This document shows positions 35,907-43,622 of a stretch of DNA of 64,000 nt, piece by piece. Source of the DNA: an uncultured Acidimicrobiales bacterium (GTDB lineage: Bacteria; Actinomycetota; Acidimicrobiia; Acidimicrobiales; SHLQ01); NCBI GenBank assembly GCA_937922235.1, contig CAKZVC010000047.1, positions 99,229 through 163,228 of the forward strand. The letters run 5' to 3'. Under the pieces are notes generated by a model. That model searched no databases, was not told the DNA's origin, and saw only the letters and a program-made list of their open reading frames with translations. Positions within the stretch are counted from its first letter, which is position 1. Every line of letters starts with the position of its first letter. The translations under genes were made by a program, and so were the position numbers.

Positions 35907-38174
35907 CTAGCCGTCGGGTTGCAGGTCAGCTTGCAGCTTGGCTCGAAACTCGGCCCGAGGTACGCCGACAGCGGTCAGTTTCTGGCGAATGTGGGCAACG
36001 TGATGTTCGACGGTTTTCGGCGAGATAAAGCACTCGGCGCCGATCTCCTTGTACGAGTGACCCTTGAGAACCAAGAGGCCGATCTCGATCTCGCGCTCCG
36101 ACAAGCCGGCTGGACTCGTGAGCTTCTTCTCGGGTGCGGCGGCACGAAACTCGCGTCCTCGCGCCAGGAGCTCTTTGGCGAGCGTGACGTCGTCGGTGCG
36201 CACGGCTGCATTGCCGGCGAGGGTTGCGGCCTCCCAGACATAGCCCGCGATCTCGAGTTCGTCGAGGGTTGAGCGAAGCGCATCGGGGTCGATCGCGCCG
36301 GCAAGAACCGTGGGCCATTGACGGGCAGCCGCAGCGAGGGCAGGGGAGAGATGGTCGACGTCCGAGATCGATAGCAGCGCATCGGCGGCGGCAGATAGTG
36401 CCGCTGGGTCGCCACCGGCAACGGCGGCCTCGACGTCACTCCACCGTTGTCGAACGTTGAGGGCGGGCGTATCTCCGGAGCGATCGACGAAGCGTTCAAG
36501 CCCAGCGCGAATATCGCGTGCAGGGCCTCGTGCGTCGGCTCGGTGCGCACCAACGTGCACTTCGCAGAGCGCATCGAAGCTCAAGAGGTCAACCGACATT
36601 TGCGCAACGAGCCCCGCAATTGCCGCAGCGGCTTCGGCGGTCGATGTTGCATCGCTGGAACGTCGAGCATCGATCAATTCAGCGGCGAGCCGAAGGGTCT
36701 GGGCGGCAACGGTTGGACTGTCGTGGTCGGTGGTGATCTCGTGGCATCCGGTCCGCACACCGATCCACGAAGCGAGCGCAGCGTTGAGACTGCTTCGCTG
36801 CGCCGACTCGGGCGCCGCTTCGAGAAGGCCTGCGGCGAGATCGAAGTTACTGATGGTGAGTGCAGCGATCGCGGCTATCTCGGTTCCGCTGACCGCAACA
36901 TCGAGCATCGGCGGTTGGTTCGACGCCTGGCGGGCCAATGCCCGGAGCTGATCGGTGACCTCGGCAAGATCGTCACGTGTCGATGCGGCCAGCGCGGCAT
37001 GGAGCGCCGAAGCAGCTCGAGACGAAAACGATTCGTCACTGTTACTCGGAGCGTCCCGCATTGCCAGCACGTCGTAGATCGCTCGAGCGCTGGAAGCTTC
37101 GATGTCGGTCCAGTACGGATGTGGTGTTGCTTGGCGGGCCAGGTCGGCAGCGTCATTCCAACGTGACTCTGCACCTGCGATGTGAGCAGCGGCTGCTGCA
37201 GCCCCGCGCACTCTTGGCAGGTCGTGTACGAGCGCAGTTGCGGCAGCGAAATCGCCAGCGGCCGCTCGTGCTACTGCTGCGAGCTCGGGTGAGCCCGAGG
37301 CATCGAACATCTCCGCGGCCTTGCGCGGATCAGTGCCGATAAGCGGCAAAGCGGATCGGATCAAGGCTTGGCGTCGCTGATCGGGGGTGAGGAGTGCATC
37401 GACGGCGAGCGCTACTGCTCGAGGGATCCGACCATCTGCACATGCGAGCCCTGCCGCTCGAACACCGGAAACGGCTGGAGCCTCGGTGTCAGGGGCGTAC
37501 GTCGTTGCGAGCGACTGGGTCGCAAGGTCGTCGAGCTCGTCTTCGGAGAGAAGCGGAAGCGTCATTTCGACATGGCGAACAAAGCGACTTGGGAGCTCGA
37601 TCGACATGACGTCCTGTGGCCAGGATGATTCATTCCATCCGTGGCAAAGACGATCGGCGATCGAGGGGATTGCGCCGGTGAGCTCGATGAGGTCGCCCGA
37701 CGATAGGGAGGCCGCTGCGGGAACCAATTGCTCGAGCTCGTCAGTGGAGAGGACCGGAAGCTCCTCGAGGGTCGACGTGCGATCGGCGACAGCGCACAAG
37801 GCGCTCATTGCAGCACTACTGGAGACCGAGCGAGTGAAAAGGAGAATCGACCAATCAGCGACGGGGTTCTGCGCTACCGCACGAAGTTGGTCGAGTAGTT
37901 CGGGCGAGGCTTGCTCGGCCACGTCAACAACAACAGCTTGCACGTCTCCTTGCGATAGATCGATATCGACGGTGAGGTCGGCCGACACGAAGGCCATCGG
38001 AACGTTGGCCTCTTTCAGCAGATCAGCGACAGCACCAGCGAGGGTTGTCTTTCCATATCCGTCGGACGCCAGAACAACCGCACATGGAACGCGAGTACCG
38101 GAGCTCACGTGATGCGCGAAGTCGCGTGCGACGGCCGACCGAGAAAGGATGGTGTCGAGGGTGGAGGTAGTCAT
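35907..38174 (-). CDS. IniR-like LuxR-family regulator with N-terminal ATPase (STAND/MalT type)
   Basis: The 755-residue regulator has an N-terminal P-loop, ASDGYGKTTLAG (36-47), and a Walker B-like hydrophobic stretch ending in VVVDV. A long helical repeat region fills residues 230-670. The C-terminal LuxR HTH reads LSEREIEIGLLVLKGHSYKE then ISPKTVEHHVAHIRQKL. The layout matches MalT/STAND regulators such as mycobacterial IniR (Rv0339c), which controls iniBAC. Here it is convergent to, and abuts, the dynamin operon. A candidate target is the set of GGGG/CCCC palindromes nearby. IniR identity is inferred from layout and context. Confidence 0.78.
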   Translation of the reverse strand: MTTSTLDTILSRSAVARDFAHHVSSGTRVPCAVVLASDGYGKTTLAGAVADLLKEANVPMAFVSADLTVDIDLSQGDVQAVVVDVAEQASPELLDQLRAVAQNPVADWSILLFTRSVSSSAAMSALCAVADRTSTLEELPVLSTDELEQLVPAAASLSSGDLIELTGAIPSIADRLCHGWNESSWPQDVMSIELPSRFVRHVEMTLPLLSEDELDDLATQSLATTYAPDTEAPAVSGVRAAGLACADGRIPRAVALAVDALLTPDQRRQALIRSALPLIGTDPRKAAEMFDASGSPELAAVARAAAGDFAAATALVHDLPRVRGAAAAAAHIAGAESRWNDAADLARQATPHPYWTDIEASSARAIYDVLAMRDAPSNSDESFSSRAASALHAALAASTRDDLAEVTDQLRALARQASNQPPMLDVAVSGTEIAAIAALTISNFDLAAGLLEAAPESAQRSSLNAALASWIGVRTGCHEITTDHDSPTVAAQTLRLAAELIDARRSSDATSTAEAAAAIAGLVAQMSVDLLSFDALCEVHVGAHRADARGPARDIRAGLERFVDRSGDTPALNVRQRWSDVEAAVAGGDPAALSAAADALLSISDVDHLSPALAAAARQWPTVLAGAIDPDALRSTLDELEIAGYVWEAATLAGNAAVRTDDVTLAKELLARGREFRAAAPEKKLTSPAGLSEREIEIGLLVLKGHSYKEIGAECFISPKTVEHHVAHIRQKLTAVGVPRAEFRAKLQADLQPDG

Positions 38175-38276
38175 GCCCGCCTATCTTTCGGTCAACTTGC
38201 TACCACGCGCGGCAAAGCCGGGACCAGCTGGTCCCGGCTCTGTTGCGCAGTGGAAGGGGGAACTTCACGCTGATGG

Positions 38277-39437
38277 TTAGGCGTCGATGTCGAGGCCTGA
38301 GTGATCGACATGATCGAGATCGATCTCGGTGAGGTCGACATCGGCATCCACGTCGAGGCTGTGGTCTTCCTTGAACGAGTCCTCGATGACGACGTCGGTG
38401 TTGATGTCGGTGTCGTGGGTCGTGGTGATCTCGTCATCATCGGTGAAGCTGTCGGTGATGTCGATGTCGGTGGTCTGGATGTCGTCGTTGTCCTGGTTGA
38501 ACGAGTCAGCAATGTCGATCGAATCATCGTTGGTCTCGACGGCCTTCTGAGACACGTTGTCGCCGAAGTTCACGTTGGCCGGTCCTTCGTTGCCTGCAAC
38601 GAATGCGGTCTGGTCTCCAACAACCTCGTTGCCGTCACCGACGATGGTGTTCGCATCTCCACCGAGTGAGGTGGTGTTGAACTGGGTGCCGCCGACGTTG
38701 ATCGGTCCGCCACCCTCGCCACCATCGATGTCGACGATGTCGCCGCCAAGCGCCACGTTTCCGCTGACGTCGCTGATGTCGATGTTTCCATCGCCGACGT
38801 TGCTGTCGGTCATGGTCATGTCGCCGGTGTTCTGCACGCCCTTGATGGCTCCGGTGTTCACGGCTCCGGTGATGTCGCCGCCTGCGGCAACGCTGCCGTC
38901 ATCGGCGAGGACTTCACGGGAGTTGTCGATGTCGACATCGAGGTTGATCGAGTGATCGCTGTTGTCGGTGTTGAACGAGTCGTTGAACTCACGGGAGTTG
39001 TCGGTGTTGAACGAGTCGTTGAACTCACGGGAGTTGTCGCTCTCGTCGGTGTTGAACGAATCGTCGATGTCGACGTCTGCGTCGAGGTTGGTTGACTTGT
39101 CCACGTTGAACGAGTCATCGGCGTCGAGGTTCTGCGACTTGTCGACGTTGAACGAATCGTCCGCATCGAGGGTCTTGGAGTTGTCGGTGTTGAGTGAGTC
39201 GTTGACATCGACGTCTGCATCGACTGAGTTGTCGGTGGACTTGTCGGTGTTGAGTGAGTCCTTGACCTCAAGATCGGCATCGATCGTGGTTGAGTTGTCG
39301 TTGAAGGACTTGTCGAAGTCCTTCGAGTTGTCGGTCTTTTCCTTCTGGTTGAATGAGTCCGTGACAGCCACCTCGTTGTCGTCGTCCATTGCGACGTCTG
39401 CGAGCCCTGCCAGTGTGTTCTTGTCCATACCGCTCAT
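38277..39437 (-). CDS. Asp-rich repetitive IniB-like protein
   Basis: The 386-residue protein is extremely acidic and low in complexity, with no Cys. Residues 22-170 and 300-386 are built of DSFNxDxS-type repeats (DDSFNVDKS, NDSFNTDNS). The centre (178-238) is the DDGSVAAGGD ... GVQNTGD ... ALGGDIVDID module shared with the 31770-32615 protein. There is no signal peptide. Proteins of this style occur beside dynamins in other Actinobacteria and are annotated IniB-like. The regular Asp/Asn/Ser repeats could bind calcium or form beta-roll fibres. It is transcribed on its own, with AAAGGAAAAG before the ATG. Confidence 0.7.
   Translation of the reverse strand: MSGMDKNTLAGLADVAMDDDNEVAVTDSFNQKEKTDNSKDFDKSFNDNSTTIDADLEVKDSLNTDKSTDNSVDADVDVNDSLNTDNSKTLDADDSFNVDKSQNLDADDSFNVDKSTNLDADVDIDDSFNTDESDNSREFNDSFNTDNSREFNDSFNTDNSDHSINLDVDIDNSREVLADDGSVAAGGDITGAVNTGAIKGVQNTGDMTMTDSNVGDGNIDISDVSGNVALGGDIVDIDGGEGGGPINVGGTQFNTTSLGGDANTIVGDGNEVVGDQTAFVAGNEGPANVNFGDNVSQKAVETNDDSIDIADSFNQDNDDIQTTDIDITDSFTDDDEITTTHDTDINTDVVIEDSFKEDHSLDVDADVDLTEIDLDHVDHSGLDIDA
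38963..39034 (-). repeat. Two perfect 36-bp tandem repeats inside the Asp-rich gene
   Basis: Two identical 36-bp units (38963-38998 and 38999-39034) encode successive copies of a 12-residue NSREFNDSFNTD unit. The perfect DNA identity suggests recent duplication or gene conversion, and possible length variation among strains. Confidence 0.85.
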
Positions 39438-39525
39438 TGTTCTTTTCCTTTGGTGTTTGTGTTTGGGGTGTACTTCCTTGCTGTGGTTATGAACTTACGG
39501 ACCCGCCACCGGCCCTGAATCGGGT

Positions 39526-39551
39526 GGATCCCCGATCTTCACCGGGGATCC
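39526..39551. promoter_or_regulatory. GGATCCCCG inverted repeat between the kinase and Asp-rich genes
   Basis: GGATCCCCG-N8-CGGGGATCC has perfect 9-bp arms, followed by ATAGGGGATTTC. It lies 17 bp after the kinase stop and about 90 bp upstream of the Asp-rich gene. It may be a terminator hairpin, though it has no T tract, or another copy of the GGGG/CCCC operator family. Confidence 0.55.
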
Positions 39552-39567
39552 ATAGGGGATTTCAGAA

Positions 39568-42456
39568 TCACTTCGGGGGCGATTGCCACCCGGTCCCGCC
39601 CTCACTACCGCACGTGCTAATCGTGCGGACTGCTTTTGTGCCGTCGGTGCCGACAGCGATGATCTGCTTCAGACTCAGGCCGCTATTTGGAGCGCCGTTC
39701 GTTGGGTTCGTCAAATGGCTGCGGCCACCGTTGTTCGGGTTCTGCTCGCCACCGAGCCCTCCGTTGTTTTCGACTCGAACCAGGTAGTGGGAAACGCCGG
39801 AGCCACCGTTGGCCCACGACCAGGTCTCGTTCCAGGTCCAGCGGCCGTCCTCCATGCGGAAGTTGCTGAACTTGCAGCTGATTCCCGACGGGGTCGGTAC
39901 ATCAGCTGCGAACGGGGCGCATGCGGGAACGTTGCTTGCCAGAGCGATGTTGTTCTTGTCGATGGCAATGATCTGGGTCACGGTCTTGGTCGTGCGATAC
40001 GACGCTGGTTGACGTCCAAGCGATTGGGTCGAACCGTTCGAGAACTTGATCTGGTAATCGTTCACCCACGATGGCAGCGTCTCCCATGACCAGATCCACT
40101 CGGCCGGGCCAACGGTCGTGCAACCGATCTTCTTCGGCCGTACTCGCTCGTCACCGGTGACTGGCTTTTGGTTGACGGTGATGGTTTTGGTTGCGGTGTC
40201 GTTGCCGCCGTCGCCGTTTGCGGTGAGCTTCACGGTGTAGGTGCCGTGGTTGGCGTAGGTGCGGGTTGGTGATGCTTGGCTGCTGGTGCCGCCGTCGCCG
40301 AACTCCCACCAGTAGCTCTTGGCGTTCTTTGAGCAGTTGGTGAACGTGACCGATTGACCTTCTTCGATCGTGGTCTTGTTGGCGCTGAAGCAGGCCTCAG
40401 CCGGAGGGATAGGAGTCTTGACCGTGACCGTCTTGGTTGCCGTGTGCGTGCCGCCTGGTCCCGTTGCGGTGAGCTTGATGGTCTTTGTGCCGGCGGAGTT
40501 CCACCTCATGCTTGGACTCTGCGCTGTTGATGTAGCTCCGTCGAGATCCCAGCGATAGCTCGTGGCGTCGGTCGAGCAGTTGGAGAGGTTGATCGACTGG
40601 CCAGTTTCGGCGGTGCTCGGAGCGTTAAAGCATGCGGTTGGTTTCGTCGGCGGTGGAGGCGTCTCCGAGACGGTGACGCGCAGCGTCATGGTGTCGCTTC
40701 CGCCTGGGCCGCGGGCAGTGAGCTTCACGGTCTTCACACCAGCGGTGGCCCATGACTTCGACGGGCTTGATGCCGTGCTCGAGCTTCCTGCAAGATCCCA
40801 CGAGTAGCTCGTCGCGTCGGTTGAACAGTTCGAGAAGCTAACTGTCTGGCCAGTTTCGACCTTCGACTTCGTTGCCGAGAAGCACGCTTCTGGCTTGGGT
40901 GGAGGAGGCTGCGTTGTTGCGACCGTAGAGGTCGTCTCCGGTGGTTCTTCGGTGGAGTCTTGCTTGATGGTCGTCGTTGTGGTGGTGTCGTCAACGTCGA
41001 CTTCTGGGGCTGTTTCTGTTCCGGTGCCGTCGGTGTTTGTTTCTTGGGTCCCCTCGACCTCGGTTTCGATTTGCTCCCCGCCGGCGATGCCGTCGCTGTT
41101 GTCGGGGTCTTCGTCATCGGTGCCGAGAAGCTGGCCGTCGGTGTTTGCGGTGTCGTCGGTGCCCTCACCGTTGTTGTCATCACCTCCGTCGTCGCTGTTT
41201 CCGTCATCATCGCTTCCGTCGCCGCCACTTCCCGCAGCTGGATCGTCACCCTCGTCGGTGACGGCGTCTTCGTCGCCGGTGTTGACATCGCTAGTGAACG
41301 CCTGCGGGTTCTCGTCGCCGGTGATGGCATTGACACCAAGCACTCCACCGATGAGCGCGATTACGGCAACCACCGCAGCGGCAAGCCAGATCGGGAACTT
41401 GCGGTGCTCTTCTTCCTCTTGGGCGGTGAGGTCGATCGTGTCGGCCGAACCGGAACCAGTATGCGAACCTGTTCCTGGCTGAGTGATCGGTCCGTCGGGG
41501 ATCGAGATATTGCGTCGCGGAACGGCAACGGTGACCGGCCCGGCCAGCGCTGGGTCGAGATGCGGGTCAATCGCCATTCGGAGCTGCTGGGCAAACTCGG
41601 CGGCAGTGGCCGGACGATCGGCGGGGTCCTTTGCCATCGACGACTGAACCGCCATGCGGACCTCTTCGGGAACGTCGAGGTTGTCGAGCGTCGGTGGAGC
41701 TTCGGTGACGACGCGCATCATCACTGCAGCGTCGGTGTCGTTGGCACCGGTCAGGAATGGAGCTGTTCCTGTGATGAGCGCAGCGAGCGTTGCGCCGAGT
41801 CCGTAGACATCGCTCTCTTCGGTTGCCTCGAGTCCGTTGAATCGTTCGGGCGGCATAAACGATGGGGTGCCAAGCGACTTCGACGACTTGGAGTGCTGAG
41901 AGTCGAGGAGCTTGGCGATGCCGAAGTCGGCAACTCGCGGGATGCCTTCGCGGTCGAGAAGGATGTTGCCAGGCTTGATGTCTCGGTGGAGGACGCTCTG
42001 CTCGTGTGCGAACGAGACGGTGTCGGCAACCTCGGCAATGAGCTGGGTTGCTGTCTGCCAGTCGAGTGCTCCGTCGCGGTCGATGCGATCTTGAAGCGAA
42101 CCTTCCATGAGCGGCATGAGGAAGTAGGGCTCTTCACGGTCGGTGAGGCCCGCGTCGAGCACCGGCACGATGCCGTCATGAGTGACGAGACGCTTGAGCG
42201 TTTCCTGCTCGCGTTCGAAGCGCGTGCGTTCCTTTTCGGAGTCGGCGCTGGCGCGGAGCAGCTTGACGGCGACTGCTTCGCCGGTCTCCATCTGCTTGGC
42301 CGCAAAGACGTTCGCTGACCCGCCGGCACCGAGGTGAACGGCAGGCGCAAGCCCGTCGATTCCAAGGTCGATGGTCTTCAGTGATTTGGCTGCTTCTTTG
42401 GTCTCAACCTGTGGCCGAGGACCCATTGCATCGTGCGTTTCGTGCATGACGCTCAC
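39568..42456 (-). CDS. Transmembrane Ser/Thr protein kinase with three PKD repeats
   Basis: Eukaryotic-type kinase of 962 residues. The Gly loop is GAGGSANV (43-50), the catalytic lysine is K65 in VAVK, HRD is at 157-159 with N164, and DFG is at 177-179. A membrane span lies at about 354-377, so the kinase is cytosolic. A long Asp/Glu/Gly/Thr-rich linker leads outside to three PKD-type beta domains, each starting with a Cys-containing ACFxA motif and SFSNCSTDATSY-like strands. A Trp-rich C-terminal region with several Cys follows. PKD domains replace the PASTA repeats of PknB, so an extracellular glycan or protein ligand is likely. The start is a GTG; an ATG lies 3 codons on. Confidence 0.9.
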   Translation of the reverse strand: MSVMHETHDAMGPRPQVETKEAAKSLKTIDLGIDGLAPAVHLGAGGSANVFAAKQMETGEAVAVKLLRASADSEKERTRFEREQETLKRLVTHDGIVPVLDAGLTDREEPYFLMPLMEGSLQDRIDRDGALDWQTATQLIAEVADTVSFAHEQSVLHRDIKPGNILLDREGIPRVADFGIAKLLDSQHSKSSKSLGTPSFMPPERFNGLEATEESDVYGLGATLAALITGTAPFLTGANDTDAAVMMRVVTEAPPTLDNLDVPEEVRMAVQSSMAKDPADRPATAAEFAQQLRMAIDPHLDPALAGPVTVAVPRRNISIPDGPITQPGTGSHTGSGSADTIDLTAQEEEEHRKFPIWLAAAVVAVIALIGGVLGVNAITGDENPQAFTSDVNTGDEDAVTDEGDDPAAGSGGDGSDDDGNSDDGGDDNNGEGTDDTANTDGQLLGTDDEDPDNSDGIAGGEQIETEVEGTQETNTDGTGTETAPEVDVDDTTTTTTIKQDSTEEPPETTSTVATTQPPPPKPEACFSATKSKVETGQTVSFSNCSTDATSYSWDLAGSSSTASSPSKSWATAGVKTVKLTARGPGGSDTMTLRVTVSETPPPPTKPTACFNAPSTAETGQSINLSNCSTDATSYRWDLDGATSTAQSPSMRWNSAGTKTIKLTATGPGGTHTATKTVTVKTPIPPAEACFSANKTTIEEGQSVTFTNCSKNAKSYWWEFGDGGTSSQASPTRTYANHGTYTVKLTANGDGGNDTATKTITVNQKPVTGDERVRPKKIGCTTVGPAEWIWSWETLPSWVNDYQIKFSNGSTQSLGRQPASYRTTKTVTQIIAIDKNNIALASNVPACAPFAADVPTPSGISCKFSNFRMEDGRWTWNETWSWANGGSGVSHYLVRVENNGGLGGEQNPNNGGRSHLTNPTNGAPNSGLSLKQIIAVGTDGTKAVRTISTCGSEGGTGWQSPPK

Positions 42457-42682
42457 ACTCTCTTCCCGCTGGTGAACGAGATAGGGAGTTGTGGAGCAAA
42501 TTCAGAGCGGTGGACAGCATGTCCCACCTCAGGAGCCCGCACCTCCATATCTCATTCCTTCTGCTAGTCCAATAAATCACGCATTCCGGCCATCTGCCAC
42601 GTCGCGATCAAGATCGCGAACGCATCGGCAGACTTCAGAGAGCGCTCGTAGAAGAAAAATACAAAGCCTCGATCGAGCGGTC

Positions 42683-42700
42683 ATCGGGGCATTCCCCGAT
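42683..42700. promoter_or_regulatory. ATCGGGG-N4-CCCCGAT palindrome
   Basis: Perfect inverted repeat with 7-bp arms, about 230 bp upstream of the kinase start. It overlaps the left edge of a second, imperfect CCCC/GGGG inverted repeat that contains TCCCCGATGT and AATAGGGG, both also found upstream of the IniB-like gene at 31083. Confidence 0.55.
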
Positions 42701-42732
42701 ACCTCCCCGATGTAATAGGGGTATCAAGCAGT

Positions 42733-42791
42733 CCTGGCGGGCTTCCCCGAACCCGAGTTTCTGTATCGGCTCAGCCCTGGCGGGCTTCCCC
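42733..42791. repeat. 16-bp direct repeat, 43 bp apart
   Basis: CCTGGCGGGCTTCCCC occurs at 42733-42748 and 42776-42791. The 43-bp period is about four helical turns. The copies may be binding sites for the lipoprotein or kinase promoters. Confidence 0.65.
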
Positions 42792-42948
42792 ACGAGCAAA
42801 CCTGTTCGAGCAGTTGGCCGCGGTACGTTTGGCAAACAGGGTTGCTTAGGCAGAGAGCGTTTCTGGTGGTCTTATGATCGATTCAAAGTTGACCGGCGTC
42901 AGGCGAATCGGTCGAAGTAGTGGCGCACCTTGGCCGCAAGTTCATGCG

Positions 42949-43605
42949 ATGCGTCTACGACGCGTCGTTGCGGGGATTGTTGTTCTTTTCCTTGCAGGTT
43001 GCTCTCCAGGCGATAGTCAATCGGCGACCGTCATTGCAGCAGAGCGCCTGAATTCTTCCACGGTGGTCCTACACCTCGACACGTGCGAGCAAGGCAGCGA
43101 TTTGGAGACGTCAAGAAGTCCATCCACAGGCATTCTTGAAGTCTCAACACAGGCCGCACCAGACTCTTCGGACGGACTCTGCGTAGCCTCGGTGGAGCTC
43201 TCCCTTGACGACAGCGATTCAGTAGTCGTCGATTCGGTAAACGGACAGGCATTCGATCTTGCGAATACCGGAAGGCCCGCAACCCAGTCTTTGCCGTTGG
43301 AGGGTGTTCGGGCCATTGCAGGAGCGAATATCGAGGGCGTATGGCGATTGATCGAGTTCGAGGGTGAGCCTGTCGAGCTCGATGACCAGATCGTCCTACA
43401 GGTCGCACAAGGAATTGTGTCGTTCTGTCCTGCGAGGGGTCCTGAAGGTTGTCTGTCTGCAAACCCAGTCGACTACCCGACGGTTCCAGCGCACATTGCC
43501 CTTGCAAAGATGCTCACCGACTTCTCGAGCGTTTCGGTCTCAACCGAACCCGATGGCGTCTCACTAACCAGTGGGACAGGGCGGATAACGCTTCGACAGG
43601 AGTGA
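42949..43605 (+). CDS. Putative lipoprotein of unknown function
   Basis: The product has about 218 residues. The start was placed at the Met before RLRRVVAGIVVLFLAGCSPGD, a lipoprotein signal with lipobox LAGC; a frame upstream to 42874 adds a non-signal extension. The mature part is mainly beta-strand-like, with three further Cys residues and no motif that I recognise. It is convergent with the Hsp70 fusion gene and divergent from the PKD kinase. It may be an envelope sensor of the same system, but that is only positional. Confidence 0.6.
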   Translation: MRLRRVVAGIVVLFLAGCSPGDSQSATVIAAERLNSSTVVLHLDTCEQGSDLETSRSPSTGILEVSTQAAPDSSDGLCVASVELSLDDSDSVVVDSVNGQAFDLANTGRPATQSLPLEGVRAIAGANIEGVWRLIEFEGEPVELDDQIVLQVAQGIVSFCPARGPEGCLSANPVDYPTVPAHIALAKMLTDFSSVSVSTEPDGVSLTSGTGRITLRQE

Positions 43606-43622
43606 ACGACAGTGTCGACGAC

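Larger units (their letters stand above)
42457..42948. other. 492-bp intergenic region between divergent kinase and lipoprotein genes
   Basis: No gene is supported here; a 74-codon frame at 42491 looks like chance. The region holds a GGGG/CCCC palindrome, a second imperfect one (GATACCTCCCC with GGGGTATC, 42698-42725), and a 16-bp direct repeat. It is A/T-richer than its neighbours between about 42540 and 42665, so promoters for both directions are expected here. Confidence 0.6.

Noticed and set aside
42491..42715. 74-codon frame in the kinase/lipoprotein gap
   Set aside because: It starts with GTG, has no ribosome site, a Ser/Arg-rich random-looking product, and runs through the palindromes.
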